IMG/VR virus record: IMGVR_UViG_3300041411_000161
Span: 1 to 28,900 of that record
From: a virus
Direction: 5' to 3' (one strand)
Length of the DNA: 28,900 nt
The notes beneath the pieces are model-generated. The model was not told where the DNA came from. It did not search any database and worked only from the letters and a program-made list of their open reading frames with translations. The translations under genes were made by a program, and so were the position numbers. Of the stretch, positions 26,693 to 28,900 are shown piece after piece. Position 1 is the first letter of the stretch. Every line of letters begins with the position of its first letter.

Positions 26693-28597
26693 ATGGCACT
26701 TATTTTCGCTGATGATTTTCAGCAATGGGCAACAGCTAGTTCTGCGCAGTTGCGTGGGCCGGGAATCTTTCCGCAGTGGCTTGGACAGAACGTCCTACCC
26801 TACCAAAACGAAGCGCAGTGTCTCGGGATTTATATCCCCGCAGCTACTCAAGGTTTTGGTGGGGATAACTCCGTAGTTAACACGCTCACATACGACACAA
26901 CAAAAGGGAAGCTGTGTGTCTGTCACGGGCGTGCTGGTGTTAACAACAATCAGGCTTCAGGATACCGCAAGCTGATCAATTATGAAGGGGACACGCTTTA
27001 TTTTGGTCTAGCTCTGGAATTCGAAAACTCCGGACAGCCAGCTTACGAGTTCCCCGGCAATTTCCTATTTTTTGGAAACACACCGGGGCAAACGGTGTTC
27101 ACCTCAACTGACGGTGTGGGGAATAATTACCTGTATACCGTTGGTGTAGATGTGAATGGCTTTTACACGTTTAACGGCGTTTCCACGACTGCAAAAGTTT
27201 ACTATACGCCTGCCACGGTGGTTGCCTATCTGGATGTGATACTCGGCCCGGATTACATGGAATTGTGGATTAATAACGTAATGGTTTCGCGGCAAGCCCG
27301 TGTGAATCTAAACGTAAAAGAATTCGCGATTTCTACCAGTAAAATGATCACAGGTGTCAACCAGCAGTTTGGTATTTATCTGCACAGCGTGATCCTTGCC
27401 GACAACACCGAAGGATTTGGTCAGCGCATCGGACGGAAACGTGCGAAGACCGAACAAGTCGATACCGTGGCGATAACGGAAACCGGGCAGATTCCGCCCG
27501 TAGGTTCCGGCTATATTCCGTTGGGCATTATTCGTAAGTGTGCGACTGGCCCAACAGATGAAACTAACGTCACGATGCAGGGCAGTTTGCTTTCACCTCT
27601 ACCTTACGTCAAAAACGAATTCACGGGTGTTAGATCCGCCACGAAAAAACCTTATGCAGCAGCAATCAACATTCAGGCAAAACGACTATACCCGGCAGGC
27701 GATGGGTTGGGCGTGCATCCGTATGTGACGATTGCAGGGCAGAAGGTTTACGGAAATAAAGTGGTGCCCTCTTCGACGTGGAAAATGTACAACGTCGGAA
27801 TTCCGATTGCAGATGCACAGACTTTTTCTGCATTCAACTTCGGTTACGAACACGACTACAAAGATCAAACCAAAGTCTACGCAGTTGATCGACAAAATAC
27901 CGAAGTCTACGGCACTGAAATTCCGGTTAATGATCAGTGGTGGCGTTCGACTGACCTGATTGCATTCGACTCTAGCCGCATTGGGGGTTCTGGTAACTTC
28001 ACAGACTTCAACGGGAAAGTAATTACGTCCGCAGCTGGTACGTTGCCGACTCCGAATAATTTCCCGTTCAAAGCGAGCGAGGCATTTAAATACGGACAAG
28101 GTGTTGACCTGAACATTAATGGTGCGCTTTTCACACCGTTGACCGGCGCCACCTTGGCGCAACCGCATACCATTGATTTCTGGTTCAAGGAATCGGTGGA
28201 CAACGCAATTTCGGCACTGCTGGCAATCTACACCGACACCACCGTCACCACGTCGTATATGCAGCTGCATACGCATGATACACAAACGGCGAAAATGGCT
28301 TTGTGGAACAACAACGCGACGGCCCGTATTATCTCGGCGTGGGATGCTTTTAAATCCAGCACCACATGGCGGCATTACGCGGTTACTTACGACGGCGCAA
28401 CCGTTTCGATTTACATAGACGGCGTGCTGTTCGGAACGTTTACGTGGACAATTCTTTCTTTCGCTCGGGTGTGGGGATTGGCTCACCGTGCGTATTGGAG
28501 ACAGGACACTGCATCACGTTTGATTATCGAGCGTTATCGTGTGCGGTCTGGTGTGGCATTCACAGCAAACTTCGACCCGGAACTGATTTACAATTGA
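26693..28597 (+). CDS. Two-module concanavalin/LamG virion protein
   Basis: This 634-residue protein has AGGGGA at 26682-26687, 5 bases before the ATG. The N-terminal module (about 1-245) matches the preceding protein: MALIFADDFQQW, LYFGLALEFENSG, YMELWINNVMVSRQARV and GFGQRIGRKRAKT. A middle region (about 260-450) is beta-rich with EVYGTEIPVNDQWW. The C-terminal module (about 480-630) is a LamG domain: HTIDFWFKES, then WRHYAVTYDGATVSIYIDG at residues 559-577, and a terminal SRLIIERYRVRSG strand. LamG domains bind carbohydrate or protein ligands, so it is a plausible receptor or glycan binder. A strong terminator follows. Confidence 0.92.
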   Translation: MALIFADDFQQWATASSAQLRGPGIFPQWLGQNVLPYQNEAQCLGIYIPAATQGFGGDNSVVNTLTYDTTKGKLCVCHGRAGVNNNQASGYRKLINYEGDTLYFGLALEFENSGQPAYEFPGNFLFFGNTPGQTVFTSTDGVGNNYLYTVGVDVNGFYTFNGVSTTAKVYYTPATVVAYLDVILGPDYMELWINNVMVSRQARVNLNVKEFAISTSKMITGVNQQFGIYLHSVILADNTEGFGQRIGRKRAKTEQVDTVAITETGQIPPVGSGYIPLGIIRKCATGPTDETNVTMQGSLLSPLPYVKNEFTGVRSATKKPYAAAINIQAKRLYPAGDGLGVHPYVTIAGQKVYGNKVVPSSTWKMYNVGIPIADAQTFSAFNFGYEHDYKDQTKVYAVDRQNTEVYGTEIPVNDQWWRSTDLIAFDSSRIGGSGNFTDFNGKVITSAAGTLPTPNNFPFKASEAFKYGQGVDLNINGALFTPLTGATLAQPHTIDFWFKESVDNAISALLAIYTDTTVTTSYMQLHTHDTQTAKMALWNNNATARIISAWDAFKSSTTWRHYAVTYDGATVSIYIDGVLFGTFTWTILSFARVWGLAHRAYWRQDTASRLIIERYRVRSGVAFTANFDPELIYN

Positions 28598-28602
28598 TGC
28601 AC

Positions 28603-28632
28603 AAAATGCCCTGAGAAATCGGGGCATTTTTC
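28603..28632 (+). terminator. Strong intrinsic terminator after the LamG protein
   Basis: AAAATGCCC (28603-28611), a ten-base loop and GGGCATTTT (28622-28630) form a 9-bp perfect stem ending in TTTTTCT. It starts 5 bases after the stop and could act in both directions. Confidence 0.92.
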
Positions 28633-28633
28633 T

Positions 28634-28639
28634 AAGGAG
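28634..28639 (+). promoter_or_regulatory. Ribosome binding site for the last gene
   Basis: AAGGAG lies 5 bases before ATG 28645 and fixes that start rather than the in-frame GTG at 28639, which overlaps the site itself. Confidence 0.85.
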
Positions 28640-28644
28640 TGGTT

Positions 28645-28887
28645 ATGAAGTTACTGAACACCATTAATGTGCCGAACCAGTTCGCAGCGCAGGGCACTAA
28701 CCACGTCGCCATTTATCAAGACGGTGTGGTTTCGACCTACCAGAAAAATAAACTGAATGCCAAAATGGCACTGACCGGCCCGACCTACAATATAGCGGGT
28801 GTACGTCAACTTCGAATTAGCCCGAGCGGCGAATACATTGCTGTGCAAACCAAAACCAAAACGGTTCGTTTGCATAACGGTGTGTAG
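28645..28887 (+). CDS. Small protein with a propeller-blade-like motif
   Basis: This 80-residue protein starts MKLLNTINVPNQFAAQGTNH and ends with ISPSGEYIAVQTKTKTVRLH. The end resembles one blade of a WD40/TolB-type propeller (SPxGxxIAVxxxxxxVxL), and the first half (VAIYQDGVVSTYQ) could be another half-blade. It is far too short for a full propeller, so it may oligomerise, be a truncated relic, or only resemble one by chance. It has the best Shine-Dalgarno of the window and follows a terminator directly. AGGA just after its stop (28887 onward) suggests another gene begins beyond the window. Confidence 0.85.
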   Translation: MKLLNTINVPNQFAAQGTNHVAIYQDGVVSTYQKNKLNAKMALTGPTYNIAGVRQLRISPSGEYIAVQTKTKTVRLHNGV

Positions 28888-28900
28888 GAAAACTTCGACA

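Overview
The window is a block of virion-structural genes from a tailed bacteriophage, most likely a large myovirus-type phage of a Gram-negative host. All 16 genes lie on the plus strand, packed with ATGA-type overlaps or short gaps. The products are very long, beta-rich and repetitive: Ig-like repeats, collagen-like triple helices, Calx-beta, PA14-like, discoidin-like and LamG/concanavalin-like domains. There are no tRNAs, integrases, transposases, CRISPR arrays or metabolic genes. The host cannot be identified from the sequence, and the assignment to a large phage is inferred from gene size and content.

Layout. (1) 1-4490: a 1011-residue protein with eight Ig-like repeats, possibly continuing left of the window, and a 483-residue beta-rich protein, then a hairpin terminator. 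(2) 4548-8317: a small CxxC protein, a tail-collar-like fibre protein, a small possible fibre-assembly protein and the first collagen-like protein. (3) 8337-12387: a protein with six cysteine-bracketed beta repeats and two more collagen-like proteins, then a terminator. (4) 12482-18162: a 1204-residue adhesin with PA14-like domains and a 677-residue collagen-like protein with a lectin-like domain, then a strong terminator. (5) 18208-25538: a 1550-residue protein with tandem discoidin-like domains and glycine-rich segments, a 140-residue protein, and two tandem paralogous virion proteins, then a terminator. (6) 25602-28597: two related concanavalin/LamG-type proteins, then a terminator. (7) 28645-28887: an 80-residue protein with a propeller-blade-like motif.

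How the genes fit together. The region looks like a modular adhesin set. Four genes share an N-terminal head followed by a collagen-like rod; several carry different tips, and the cysteine-bracketed beta module occurs in three genes. The most unusual architecture is an apparent Calx-beta domain that is split in two proteins at an equivalent loop, hosting a PA14-like domain in one and a concanavalin-like domain in the other. All four collagen-like rods also carry one cysteine at an equivalent place beside charged triplets. Several terminators sit directly against the next gene's ribosome binding site, which suggests partial readthrough may set the relative amounts of these proteins.

All functional assignments rest on reading motifs by eye. 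Gene boundaries are firm, with starts supported by Shine-Dalgarno sequences or overlaps; exact virion roles (baseplate, tail fibre, head fibre) are inference.
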